From Solirubrobacterales bacterium (lineage in GTDB: Bacteria > Actinomycetota > Thermoleophilia > Solirubrobacterales > 70-9): a stretch of 44,403 nucleotides of DNA. The translations under genes were made by a program, and so were the position numbers. This document shows positions 21,265 through 33,654 of the stretch, one piece after another; within the stretch, counting starts at the first letter, position 1; every line of letters begins with the position of its first letter. The notes under the pieces are model-generated. The model worked only from the letters and a program-made list of their open reading frames with translations, made no database searches and was not told the DNA's origin. The stretch is taken from contig JAUQWL010000037.1 in the NCBI GenBank assembly GCA_030835185.1, forward strand, positions 1-44,403, written 5' to 3'.

Positions 21265-22245
21265 ATGACTTTGCAGGCACTTGTCCTGGTCGGTGGAAAA
21301 GGCACCCGCCTCCAGCCCCTGACATCTGAAATCCCCAAGCCGATCCTGACCCTGGTCGACCGGCCGTTCATGCGCTACATGATCGAGTGGCTCGGATCCC
21401 ACGGAGTCGACGAGGTGGTGCTCGCCTGCGGCTTCCTGCCGGACCAGCTTCAGGGGGTCCTCGGCGACGGTGGCGAAGACGGACCCAGACTGCGCTACCT
21501 GGTCGAGCCCGAACCGCTCGGCACGGCCGGGGCGATCAAGTTTGCCGCCCCCTACCTCGCGGATCGATTTTTCGCATTGAACGGCGACGTTCTCACCGAC
21601 CTCGACCTGACCGCACTCTGGGAGTTCCACGAAGAGCGGCAGGCGCGGGTCAGTCTCGGCCTTTACCCGGTCGACGACCCCAGCAACTTCGGCCTGGTCG
21701 ATCTCAACCAGGACGGATCCGTGCGCGACTTCCACGAAAAGCCCGATCCCGGCCACGTGGGTTCCGGCCTGGTCAGCGCCGGTGCCTACGTGATCGACCG
21801 CGAGGCGCTCGACCTGGTGCCGGAGGACCGCAAGGTCTCGATCGAGCACGAAGTGTTCCCGCTGCTGGTCGGCGACGGCCTCTACGGCCTGCGGCTCGAC
21901 GGCTACTGGAAGGACATCGGCACCCCCGAGCGCTATCTGGAAGCGACCTGGGACATCATCGAGAATCGCGTCGAGACCGCCGCGGACGTTGACGGACGTG
22001 GGGTTTACGTATCCCCGGAAGCGCAGGTATCGTCACGCGCGACGATCGGCCCGCGAACGGTCATCGCCGACGGTTGCAAAGTCGGCGACGGCGCAAGAAT
22101 CTCCGATTCGGTTCTGCTCGAAGGCTGTCGAGTCGGTGAGGACGCCGTCATCACCGACTCGATTCTTGCACCAGGAGTTTCCGTTGCATCCGGCGTGGCG
22201 GTAGGAGAACTGGTGATCGGCAAGAATGGGCACGTAGATGCTTGA
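21265..22245 (+). CDS. NDP-sugar pyrophosphorylase (mannose-1-phosphate guanylyltransferase-like) with hexapeptide repeats
   Basis: LVLVGGKGTRLQPLTSEIPKPILTLVDRPFM; EPEPLGTAGAIKFA; C-terminal left-handed beta-helix-like repeats. Confidence 0.9.
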   Translation: MTLQALVLVGGKGTRLQPLTSEIPKPILTLVDRPFMRYMIEWLGSHGVDEVVLACGFLPDQLQGVLGDGGEDGPRLRYLVEPEPLGTAGAIKFAAPYLADRFFALNGDVLTDLDLTALWEFHEERQARVSLGLYPVDDPSNFGLVDLNQDGSVRDFHEKPDPGHVGSGLVSAGAYVIDREALDLVPEDRKVSIEHEVFPLLVGDGLYGLRLDGYWKDIGTPERYLEATWDIIENRVETAADVDGRGVYVSPEAQVSSRATIGPRTVIADGCKVGDGARISDSVLLEGCRVGEDAVITDSILAPGVSVASGVAVGELVIGKNGHVDA

Positions 22246-23212
22246 CGACATACTCGACATCCCGAATCACATCCGCGACGCGATCTGGCGCTTCGATTCG
22301 GCCCGCCTCGAACCGAAGAAGTCGGTGGGGCTCCTGGTCTGCGGGATGGGCGGATCCGCAATCGGCGGCGAACTGGCCCGGGGAATCCTCAGCAGCAGGC
22401 TGAGCGGACCGCTGGTGGTCGTCCGCAACTATCGCCTGCCGCGTTGGGTCAATTCGAACTGGGCCGTACTGGGGTCGAGCTACTCGGGCGATACCGAGGA
22501 AACCTTCTCCGCCTTCGTCGAGGCCCGTGAGGTCAGCGCCCACCGCTGGGCGGTGGGGACCGGCGGCCGGCTCGGCAAGTACGCTCGCGACGAGGGCATC
22601 GGCTTCGTCGGGCTTCCGGGCTCCTTCCAGCCCCGGGCGACCGTGGCCTATATGACGACCGCCGCAGCCCTGGCGGCTTACCTGGCCGACATCGCCCCGG
22701 ACGTGCATGACGAACTCGCGGCAGCCGCGGACTTCCTCGACGAATCGAAAGCCGAGATGCAGGAAGTGGCGGCCGACCTGGCGCTTGGAATGGACGGCAT
22801 TCCCCTGGTGGTCCACGGCGCCGAGACCACCGTGCCGGTGGCCCGCAGATGGGCGAACCAGCTCAACGAGAATACGAAGCAGTTCGCGTTTCCCGTCGAA
22901 GTGCCCGAGGCCAATCACAACCTGATGGAGGCCTGGGATGCCGGAAACGGCGGCCTCGGCGCCGTCTTCCTGGTCGATGAGGATCAGACCGACAGAGAGC
23001 GCGAGCGTCTCAAGCTGACGTCCGAGGCGATCGAGCGGACCGGCGCCGCCGTCTTCTCCGTTGAGAGCCGCGGCGGGACGCCCTCGGAAAGAGTGCTGTG
23101 GATGGTGATGCTGGGCGACCTGATTTCGATCAACCTCGCTGACAGGCGCGGCGTGGACCCGCTGCCGGTCGACCAGATCACCGACTTCAAGAGAAGGCTG
23201 GGCGCCCGCTGA
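22238..23212 (+). CDS. Bifunctional phosphoglucose/phosphomannose isomerase-like SIS domain protein
   Basis: VCGMGGSAIGGELARGIL, SSYSGDTEETFSAF, NENTKQFAFPVEVPEANHNLMEAWD. Confidence 0.9.
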   Translation: MLDDILDIPNHIRDAIWRFDSARLEPKKSVGLLVCGMGGSAIGGELARGILSSRLSGPLVVVRNYRLPRWVNSNWAVLGSSYSGDTEETFSAFVEAREVSAHRWAVGTGGRLGKYARDEGIGFVGLPGSFQPRATVAYMTTAAALAAYLADIAPDVHDELAAAADFLDESKAEMQEVAADLALGMDGIPLVVHGAETTVPVARRWANQLNENTKQFAFPVEVPEANHNLMEAWDAGNGGLGAVFLVDEDQTDRERERLKLTSEAIERTGAAVFSVESRGGTPSERVLWMVMLGDLISINLADRRGVDPLPVDQITDFKRRLGAR

Positions 23213-24216
23213 TGAAGGCGATGGTGCTCGCGGCCGGCCTCGGGACCCGGCTGCGTCCCGTTACGTACCGGATGCCCAAGCCGATGGTGCCGGTCCTGAA
23301 CCGGCCCGTCATGGAGCACATTCTCGTCCTGCTGAGGCACAACGGTTTCGACCGGGTGATCGCCAACACCCACTGGTTCCCGGACGAGATCACCGGTCAT
23401 TTCGGCGACGGCGCCGGCCTAGGCATCGAACTCTCGTACAGCCCGGAAGAGGCACTGCTGGGTACTGCGGGAGGTGTGCGCAAGGCCTCGGCCTTCTTCG
23501 ACGGCGATTTCCTGGTGATCTCCGGAGACGCCCTGACCGACATCGACCTGAGCGCCATGCGCGAGTTCCACGAAAGCCATGACGGAGTCGCGACCCTGGC
23601 CACCCGCACGGTGGAGGACACCTCCCAGTTCGGCGTGGTTATCACCGACGACGAGGGCCGCATCCAGGGATTTCAGGAGAAGCCCGATCCGGCTGCCGCC
23701 CTCTCCGACCTGGCCAACTGCGGCATCTACATGTTTGATCCCGGCATCTTCGACTTCTTTCCCGCCCCGGGTGAAAGCAGACTCGCCTCCGAGGAGGACC
23801 CGGAGGGCTTCGCCGACTGGGCAATGGATGTGTTCCCGGCGTTGCTTGAATCCGGCGAGCCCTTCTATTCGCACGAGGTCGACGCCTACTGGAACGACGT
23901 GGGCACGATCGCCGAGTTGCTTCAGGGCTGCTTCGACGGTCTCAACGGAAAAGTACGCCTGGAGATCCCGGAACCAAAGGTGAGCGAAGGTGTCTGGATA
24001 GCCGGCGGGGTGGACACCGACGGGTTCGAAATCACCGGCCCGGTGCTGATCGGCGCCGGAAGCCGGATCGGCCCGGGAGCGGAAATCACCGGCCCCGCCG
24101 TGCTCGGCCGGAACTGCCGTATCGGTTCCGATGTGAAGCTCCGGGAGGTCGTCCTGCTCGACGGTTGCGAACTGGTCGATGACTCCTTCGCGGTCGGTGG
24201 CGTAGTCGGCCGCTGA
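23212..24216 (+). CDS. Second NDP-sugar pyrophosphorylase (mannose-1-phosphate guanylyltransferase-like)
   Basis: MVLAAGLGTRLRPVTYRMPKPMVPVLNRPVMEHIL; C-terminal hexapeptide repeats; ATGA overlap with upstream gene. Confidence 0.9.
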   Translation: MKAMVLAAGLGTRLRPVTYRMPKPMVPVLNRPVMEHILVLLRHNGFDRVIANTHWFPDEITGHFGDGAGLGIELSYSPEEALLGTAGGVRKASAFFDGDFLVISGDALTDIDLSAMREFHESHDGVATLATRTVEDTSQFGVVITDDEGRIQGFQEKPDPAAALSDLANCGIYMFDPGIFDFFPAPGESRLASEEDPEGFADWAMDVFPALLESGEPFYSHEVDAYWNDVGTIAELLQGCFDGLNGKVRLEIPEPKVSEGVWIAGGVDTDGFEITGPVLIGAGSRIGPGAEITGPAVLGRNCRIGSDVKLREVVLLDGCELVDDSFAVGGVVGR

Positions 24217-24400
24217 GACGCTCCGGCCCGGACCCCCGGAAAGCGGTGCTTCGGGTTCGCTCCGTTTCGAGCCGTCTGGCTTCTGTCTCACGGGCCGGGC
24301 TGATTCCAGGCGGATTGTGAAACACCTGTGAGCCATAGGGCCGGATCCTGCGCGGATCGACCCTTCCGCCATCCTCCGAGCCCTCCTGCCTCCCTCCTGC

Positions 24401-24994
24401 GTGGCCTGCCGCTCCGCCTGTTCCGGTGCGGTGTTTCTCTGCGAGGACTGCGTCGGTGAATTGAATGCGGAGTCGCCCGTCTGGGGGGATCCTCCGCCGG
24501 GGGTCTCGCAGGCGGTTTCCAGCTTCAGGCACGAGGGCGTGGCGGCCGGGCTGCTGCGGGCTTTCAAGTTCGGACGCATGGAGGGACTCGCCCCGCTGCT
24601 GGCAGGCTTCATGGCCGAACACGTCGATGTGGCGGACGGATTGACCGCCGTGGTCCCGGTTCCATCGGCACCGCTCCGGCGACGGATGCGCGGATTCGAC
24701 GCGGCCGCCCTGCTGGCGGCGGGCGTCGTCGAGACGGCCGGGGTGGGGGTCGCCGGTCATCGCCCGAATACGACGGCAATCCGGCGGGTCGATCGCGGTC
24801 GACAACGTGGCCGGGGCAGGGAGGCCCGTCTGACCGCTCCGCCGACGATCCTGCCGGTGACGCGGGTCGCCGGACCGGTGCTTCTGGTGGATGACGTGAT
24901 CACCACGGGCGCGACGCTCAGCGCCTGTGCGGCCGCCCTGAGGCGAAATGGCGCCGGCCCGGTGATCGCAGTCAGCTTCACCCGCAGGGTCTGA
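24401..24994 (+). CDS. ComF family phosphoribosyltransferase
   Basis: Zn ribbon CVACRSACSGAVFLCEDC and PRTase motif VLLVDDVITTGATLSACAAALRRNGA. First canonical start is 24401, but the Zn-ribbon begins upstream of it (see finding). Confidence 0.88.
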   Translation: MACRSACSGAVFLCEDCVGELNAESPVWGDPPPGVSQAVSSFRHEGVAAGLLRAFKFGRMEGLAPLLAGFMAEHVDVADGLTAVVPVPSAPLRRRMRGFDAAALLAAGVVETAGVGVAGHRPNTTAIRRVDRGRQRGRGREARLTAPPTILPVTRVAGPVLLVDDVITTGATLSACAAALRRNGAGPVIAVSFTRRV

Positions 24995-25081
24995 CACCGG
25001 GGTTTCGCGGGAAGTGTCTTGTCCCCGTCGGGTCGGGTGGCTAGTATCGGCAAAAGGTTCACAACCCCGCAAGGAGGTCTC

Positions 25082-25450
25082 ATGAGAATTGAGATTCGTG
25101 GTCGCAATTTCGAGCCAACCGACGAATTGCGTGAACAGGTGGCCCACAGGTTCGAGGGGATCGGCAAGCAGGTTTCCCCCCTCTCCCGAGTCGAGGTAGT
25201 GGTCTCGGAGGAGCAGAACCCGGCCGTGACGGACAAGTTCGTTGCCGAGGCGAAGCTTCACCTGAAGGGGGTCACGCTCCACGCTCACGAAGCCACTCCC
25301 GACATGATCCGCACGGTCAACGAGCTGGCCGAAGACATGAGACGGCAGGTCAAGCGTCACCGGGCGAAGCGGCGCAAACGCAAGGAGACCCGGCGACTGG
25401 TGAACCGCATGCAGGGCCGCCCCTCGGGAGGGGCCTCCGCCAGTCTTTGA
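25082..25450 (+). CDS. hpf: Ribosome hibernation promoting factor / RaiA family (short form)
   Basis: MRIEIRGRNFEPTDELREQVAHRFEGIGK; strong AAGGAGG SD before ATG 25082; the long-form C-terminal domain is absent. Confidence 0.9.
   Translation: MRIEIRGRNFEPTDELREQVAHRFEGIGKQVSPLSRVEVVVSEEQNPAVTDKFVAEAKLHLKGVTLHAHEATPDMIRTVNELAEDMRRQVKRHRAKRRKRKETRRLVNRMQGRPSGGASASL
25419..25434. other. Hairpin at 3' end of hpf
   Basis: GCCCCTC-GG-GAGGGGC perfect 7-bp inverted repeat. Confidence 0.5.
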
Positions 25451-25465
25451 GAACTTCTGAAAACC

Positions 25466-25487
25466 CCGCAGCCGGTTGCGGCTGCGG
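25466..25487. terminator. Hairpin downstream of hpf
   Basis: CCGCAGCC-GGTTGC-GGCTGCGG, 8-bp stem; no U-tract. Confidence 0.4.
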
Positions 25488-25506
25488 ACAACCGAGTGAG
25501 GTGATC

Positions 25507-25532
25507 ACGGAGGCCCCGCACGGGGCCTCCGT
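25507..25532. terminator. Strong GC-rich hairpin between hpf and secA
   Basis: ACGGAGGCCCCG-CA-CGGGGCCTCCGT, perfect 12-bp palindromic arms; no downstream U-tract. Confidence 0.5.
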
Positions 25533-25726
25533 CCACGTCGGCGGTCCGGTCGGCATCCGTCGCGGACGCACGTTTCAGCCCGGTCGGCTCGTTTCGGCCC
25601 GACTCCCTCCCGGTTCAGCTCCATCCGCGTCCGGAAGATGTCAGCGCAGACGCCGCCGGGGCGAGAGGCGGGCACCGCCACATTCCCGCCGTGGTGCCGA
25701 CGTCCGGCAGCGGCTAATCTTGATCA

Positions 25727-28566
<2,840 letters not shown>

Positions 28567-28582
<16 letters not shown>

Positions 28583-28971
28583 CCGGCACCGCCCTCGAGT
28601 TCGTCCGGGCCTTCAACGAAGGCGACCTCGACGCTTTCAACGAAGTGCTCGATCCCGGCATCGAGATCCATTCGGCGAGGGGCCTGCGAAGCGGCCGGGA
28701 CGCCGCCCGCGCCTGGGCGATCCGGGCCCCCGGCGGAGTCCAGCAGACGATCGAAGCGACCGATTCGGCAGAGAGCGGGACCGAGGTCCTGCTGACTGTC
28801 GAGCGGCACTGGCACTGGGACGAGGACGGCAGCCACGCAGCCACCGACGAGCTCGCCTGGCTGTTCGGCTTCCGCGACGGCCTGGTCTGCTCCTGGCGTC
28901 CGTTCGAGGACCGCGACGCGGCGCGGGTCGCCTTCGAGGCCGAAGGTCCCTACTCGCCCGAGCTGCCGTAG
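28567..28971 (+). CDS. SnoaL/NTF2-like fold protein
   Basis: EFVRAFNEGDLDAFNEVLDPGIEIHSARGLRSGRDAARAW; GTG at 28567 overlaps the secA 3' end by 16 nt. Confidence 0.72.
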
Positions 28972-29032
28972 CGTCCGAGCGGCTTTGCGACCTTGCCACG
29001 GCAAGGGGGGCCGGTGCCGCCGGCTCCGGCGA

Positions 29033-29965
29033 TCATTGCTCGTCCCGGTCGAGTTCGGTATCGGCGAAGGAAACGGGATCCTCGACCGGCTCGAGGTGGG
29101 TGAAGACGGTCGCCGGTTCGGCGGCTTTGCGCAGGTCTTCCTCGACCTGCTCGGCAAAGTCGTGCCCTGCCTGCACGCTCCAGTCCCCCGGGACCAGCAC
29201 GTGGACCGAGATGAAGGAGCGCCGCCCGGACTTGCGCGTCCGCAGAGCGTGGAAGTCGACGCTCCCCTCCGAGTACCGGCGGAGAACCTCGTTCACCGCC
29301 GCCATCTCCCTGGCCGGCAGTGCCTTGTCCATCAGCCCCGACATGGAATCCCGGACAAGAGAGGAACCGGTGCGCACGATATTGGCGGCGACCGCGAGGG
29401 CGATGATCGGGTCGAGGGTCTCCCAGCCGGTCAACCAGACCAGGCCGACTCCCGCGATCACGCCGGTGGTGGTCCAGACGTCGGTCATCAGATGGCGACC
29501 GTCGGCCTCCAGGGTCAGCGACTGCTCCTCCCGGCCGGTCCGGATCAGCAGGGTGCCGGCCACGAAGTTGAACAGGGTCGCGACCATCGAGATCGTCAGA
29601 CCGATGCCGACCTCGGTCAGCTGCGCGGGATTGATCAGGCGTTCGATCGCCGCGAAGGCGATGGTGAAGGCGGCAAGAAGGATCAGTGCCCCCTCGAAGC
29701 CGGCAGAAACGTAGTCGGCCTTCTCGTGCCCGTAGGTGTGTTCTTCGTCGGGAGGGCGGGTCGACCACAGGATCACGACCAGGCCGACCAGGGCAGCAAC
29801 CAGGTTGACCACCGATTCGAGTGCGTCTGAAAGCAGTCCGACAGACCCGGTCAGCTGCCAGGCGACCGCCTTCATGGAGATGGTCAGCAGCGAGATCGCG
29901 ATCGCGACCGAGATCATCGTGATCAGGCGTTTTCTGCGGCGGCTCTCGTCCACGTTGCCGGTCAT
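29033..29965 (-). CDS. Cation diffusion facilitator family transporter
   Basis: Six hydrophobic segments, GSVGLLSDALESVVNLVAALVGL CDF motif, histidine-containing C-terminal domain. Confidence 0.9.
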   Translation of the reverse strand: MTGNVDESRRRKRLITMISVAIAISLLTISMKAVAWQLTGSVGLLSDALESVVNLVAALVGLVVILWSTRPPDEEHTYGHEKADYVSAGFEGALILLAAFTIAFAAIERLINPAQLTEVGIGLTISMVATLFNFVAGTLLIRTGREEQSLTLEADGRHLMTDVWTTTGVIAGVGLVWLTGWETLDPIIALAVAANIVRTGSSLVRDSMSGLMDKALPAREMAAVNEVLRRYSEGSVDFHALRTRKSGRRSFISVHVLVPGDWSVQAGHDFAEQVEEDLRKAAEPATVFTHLEPVEDPVSFADTELDRDEQ

Positions 29966-30000
29966 CGGAGTGAATACTCCCAGAGCGTTAGTCTGATCCG

Positions 30001-31107
<1,107 letters not shown>

Positions 31108-31158
31108 CCCGGCCTGCTCTTCCGGCGGATGTCAAGAGCAGTGTCGGTCCGGTGTGGA

Positions 31159-31644
31159 TCAACTCCGGTCCGGGGTCGGCCCCGAAACGCACTCGAGGTC
31201 GAGGAGCTGCTGCTTGAGGCGGGTTCCGGCGGTTCCGTTTCCGTAGCCTCCGATCGAACCGTCGGCCCGGATCACCCGGTGGCAGGGAATGACCAGGGAG
31301 ATCGGGTTCCGTGACATCGCCGTGCCCACGGCCCGGGCTGCACCGGGGCTGCCTGCCATGATGGCGACCTCGCCGTAGCTGGCCGTCTCACCGTAGGGAA
31401 TCCGGCGGGCAGCCATCAGGGCGCGCCGTCTGAAGCCCGGGATGAGGCGCCAGTCGATCGTGAGGTCGAATCCGGACAGCTCCCCCTCCAGGTAGGCGAT
31501 TACCTGCTCGGCCGGCTCATCTGCCTCGGGTCCGCCTTCTTCGGGGTCCAGTCCGGTGCGGGTCATGACTTCTTCGACCAGGGCGTCGGGGTCCGCACCC
31601 GGCAGCGAACACCGGATGACACCGGCATCGGTCGCGGCCAGCAC
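31159..31644 (-). CDS. ogt: Methylated-DNA--protein-cysteine methyltransferase
   Basis: Active site IPCHRVIRADGSIGGYGNG and RIPYGETASYGEVA. Homology extends upstream of this first canonical start (see finding). Confidence 0.93.
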   Translation of the reverse strand: MLAATDAGVIRCSLPGADPDALVEEVMTRTGLDPEEGGPEADEPAEQVIAYLEGELSGFDLTIDWRLIPGFRRRALMAARRIPYGETASYGEVAIMAGSPGAARAVGTAMSRNPISLVIPCHRVIRADGSIGGYGNGTAGTRLKQQLLDLECVSGPTPDRS

Positions 31645-31742
31645 GACCGGGCCGAAGGCGGTATCAAAGGCGGTGTGGGCGAAATGGCTCAGGATGGCTC
31701 CCCGGATCGATCCCCTGCAAGCGTACGCCTTAGGCTGCGGGG

Positions 31743-32591
31743 ATGGATCACCTGCCCGAAGGAACCGCGGCTCTTATCGCGTCGGCGCTGGCCGAGGACA
31801 TCGGCCCGGGTGACGTGACCGCGGCGGCGACCGTCCCCGTTGATCTGGTCGCCGAGGCCCGGATGATCCAGAAAGAGCCGGGCGTCATCTTCGGGCTCGA
31901 TGTGGTCGAAGAGGTACTGCGTCAGTGCGGAGTCACGGATTTCGACCGGACCGTGGTCGAGGGCCACTGGCACGAATCGGTGCCGCGGGAAATCGCCCTG
32001 GCTCACGGTCCGGCCCGCGCGCTGCTGGCCGCGGAGCGGGTCGCCCTCAACTACCTCGGTCACCTGTCCGGAATCGCAACTCTCACCGCCCGGTTCGTCG
32101 ACGCGGTGGCTGGTACCAGGGCCCGCATCCTCGATACCCGCAAGACCACCCCCGGGCTTCGGGCGCTGGAAAAGCAGGCGGTCTCCTGGGGAGGCGGCAT
32201 CAACCATCGCTTCGGCCTGTACGACGCGATCCTGATCAAGGAAAATCACATCGCGATTGCGGGTGGGGTAGAAGCCGCGATCGAGGCCTGCCGCGAGCGG
32301 AGTCCCGGGCTGAAGGTCGAAGCCGAGGCCGAGACGCTCGCCGAGGCTGCGGCCGCGATCGAGGCGGGTGCCGACCGGATTCTGCTCGACAACATGGATC
32401 CCGCGACCATGGCCGCGGCGGTCGAGCTGAGGGACTCGGCGGGGGGCGGGGTCGAGCTCGAGGCCTCGGGAGGGGCCAGCCTGGCCACCGTCGGCGGGAT
32501 CGCAGCCACCGGGGTCGACTTCATTTCCGTCGGTGCCCTGACCCACTCGGCGCCGCAGCTCGATGTTTCGCTGTTGCTCCGGGTCGGATAG
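31743..32591 (+). CDS. nadC: Nicotinate-nucleotide pyrophosphorylase (carboxylating)
   Basis: AEDIGPGDVT, LNYLGHLSGIAT, ILDTRKTTPGLRALEKQAVSWGGGINHRFGLYDAILIKENH. Confidence 0.97.
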   Translation: MDHLPEGTAALIASALAEDIGPGDVTAAATVPVDLVAEARMIQKEPGVIFGLDVVEEVLRQCGVTDFDRTVVEGHWHESVPREIALAHGPARALLAAERVALNYLGHLSGIATLTARFVDAVAGTRARILDTRKTTPGLRALEKQAVSWGGGINHRFGLYDAILIKENHIAIAGGVEAAIEACRERSPGLKVEAEAETLAEAAAAIEAGADRILLDNMDPATMAAAVELRDSAGGGVELEASGGASLATVGGIAATGVDFISVGALTHSAPQLDVSLLLRVG

Positions 32592-32613
32592 CCCGGATGC
32601 GTAAGATCTGATC

Positions 32614-33648
32614 ATGGCTCCACAGATTCCCCTCCTTCCGACCGATGTACCGCCGCCGCTCGACCCTGAGCAGATCACCGTGCTGTCCGAGGAAGTCCGC
32701 GATCTGGCCAGACAGCGGGACGCGATCATCCTCGCCCACAACTACGAGGTTCCGGAGATCCAGGATGTGGCGGACTTCATCGGCGACTCTCTCGGCCTGG
32801 CCCGCAAGGGCGCGGCGACCGACTCTTCGGTGATCGCTTTCTGCGGGGTTCATTTCATGGCGGAGACCTCTTCGATCCTCTCACCGGAGAAGCAGGTCCT
32901 GATCCCTGACCTGGCTGCCGGGTGCTCACTGGCCGACTCGATCAACGCCGATCAGCTGCGGGATTGGAAGGCGAAGTATCCCGGGGCGATCGTCGTGATG
33001 TACGTGAACACCTCGGCCGAAGTCAAGGCCGAGACGGATTACTGCTGCACTTCCTCGAATGCGGTCAAGGTCGTCAAGCACATCTGGGAGGAACACGGTC
33101 CGGACACCGAGATCCTGTTCGGCCCGGACATGTGGCTGGGTGCTTTCGTCGAACGGGCGACCGGCCTGAAGGACGACCCGGAGCGGCATGGGCGCTTCCA
33201 CATCTGGGACGGTGAGTGCCACGTCCATGCCGGCATCCGCCCTGATGACATCACCCGCACCCGCGAAGACAACCCGGAAGCCGAATTTCTGATCCACCCC
33301 GAATGCGGCTGCTCCACGCAGGCGATGGAGTACGTCGCCTCCGGCGACATCGATCCCGAGGGCGTCCACATGCTCTCGACTTCGGGGATGATCGAGCACG
33401 TCGAGCAGAATCCGGAGCAGAGCTATGTTGTCGCCACGGAGAACGGCATGCTCTATCCGATCCGGAAGGCCGTCCCGAAGGCCAACCTGATCGAAGCCAA
33501 CCGCATGGCTTTCTGCAAGTACATGAAGATGATCACGCTCCCGAAGCTGCGCGACTCGCTGCGGGACATGAAGTACGAGGTCAGGGTCGACGAGGACATC
33601 GCCGAAAAGGCCCTTCTCCCGATCGAGCGCATGGTGTCGATCGGCTGA
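32614..33648 (+). CDS. nadA: Quinolinate synthase
   Basis: ILAHNYEVPEIQDVADFIGDSLGLAR, DYCCTSSNAVKVV, HPECGCSTQAMEY Fe-S/active-site motifs. Confidence 0.97.
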   Translation: MAPQIPLLPTDVPPPLDPEQITVLSEEVRDLARQRDAIILAHNYEVPEIQDVADFIGDSLGLARKGAATDSSVIAFCGVHFMAETSSILSPEKQVLIPDLAAGCSLADSINADQLRDWKAKYPGAIVVMYVNTSAEVKAETDYCCTSSNAVKVVKHIWEEHGPDTEILFGPDMWLGAFVERATGLKDDPERHGRFHIWDGECHVHAGIRPDDITRTREDNPEAEFLIHPECGCSTQAMEYVASGDIDPEGVHMLSTSGMIEHVEQNPEQSYVVATENGMLYPIRKAVPKANLIEANRMAFCKYMKMITLPKLRDSLRDMKYEVRVDEDIAEKALLPIERMVSIG

Positions 33649-33654
33649 TCCTTG

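Noticed and set aside
24223-24298. CCGGCCCG...CGGGCCGG inverted repeat before comF
   Set aside because: 8-bp low-complexity GC arms separated by 60 nt; no U-tract or other support.
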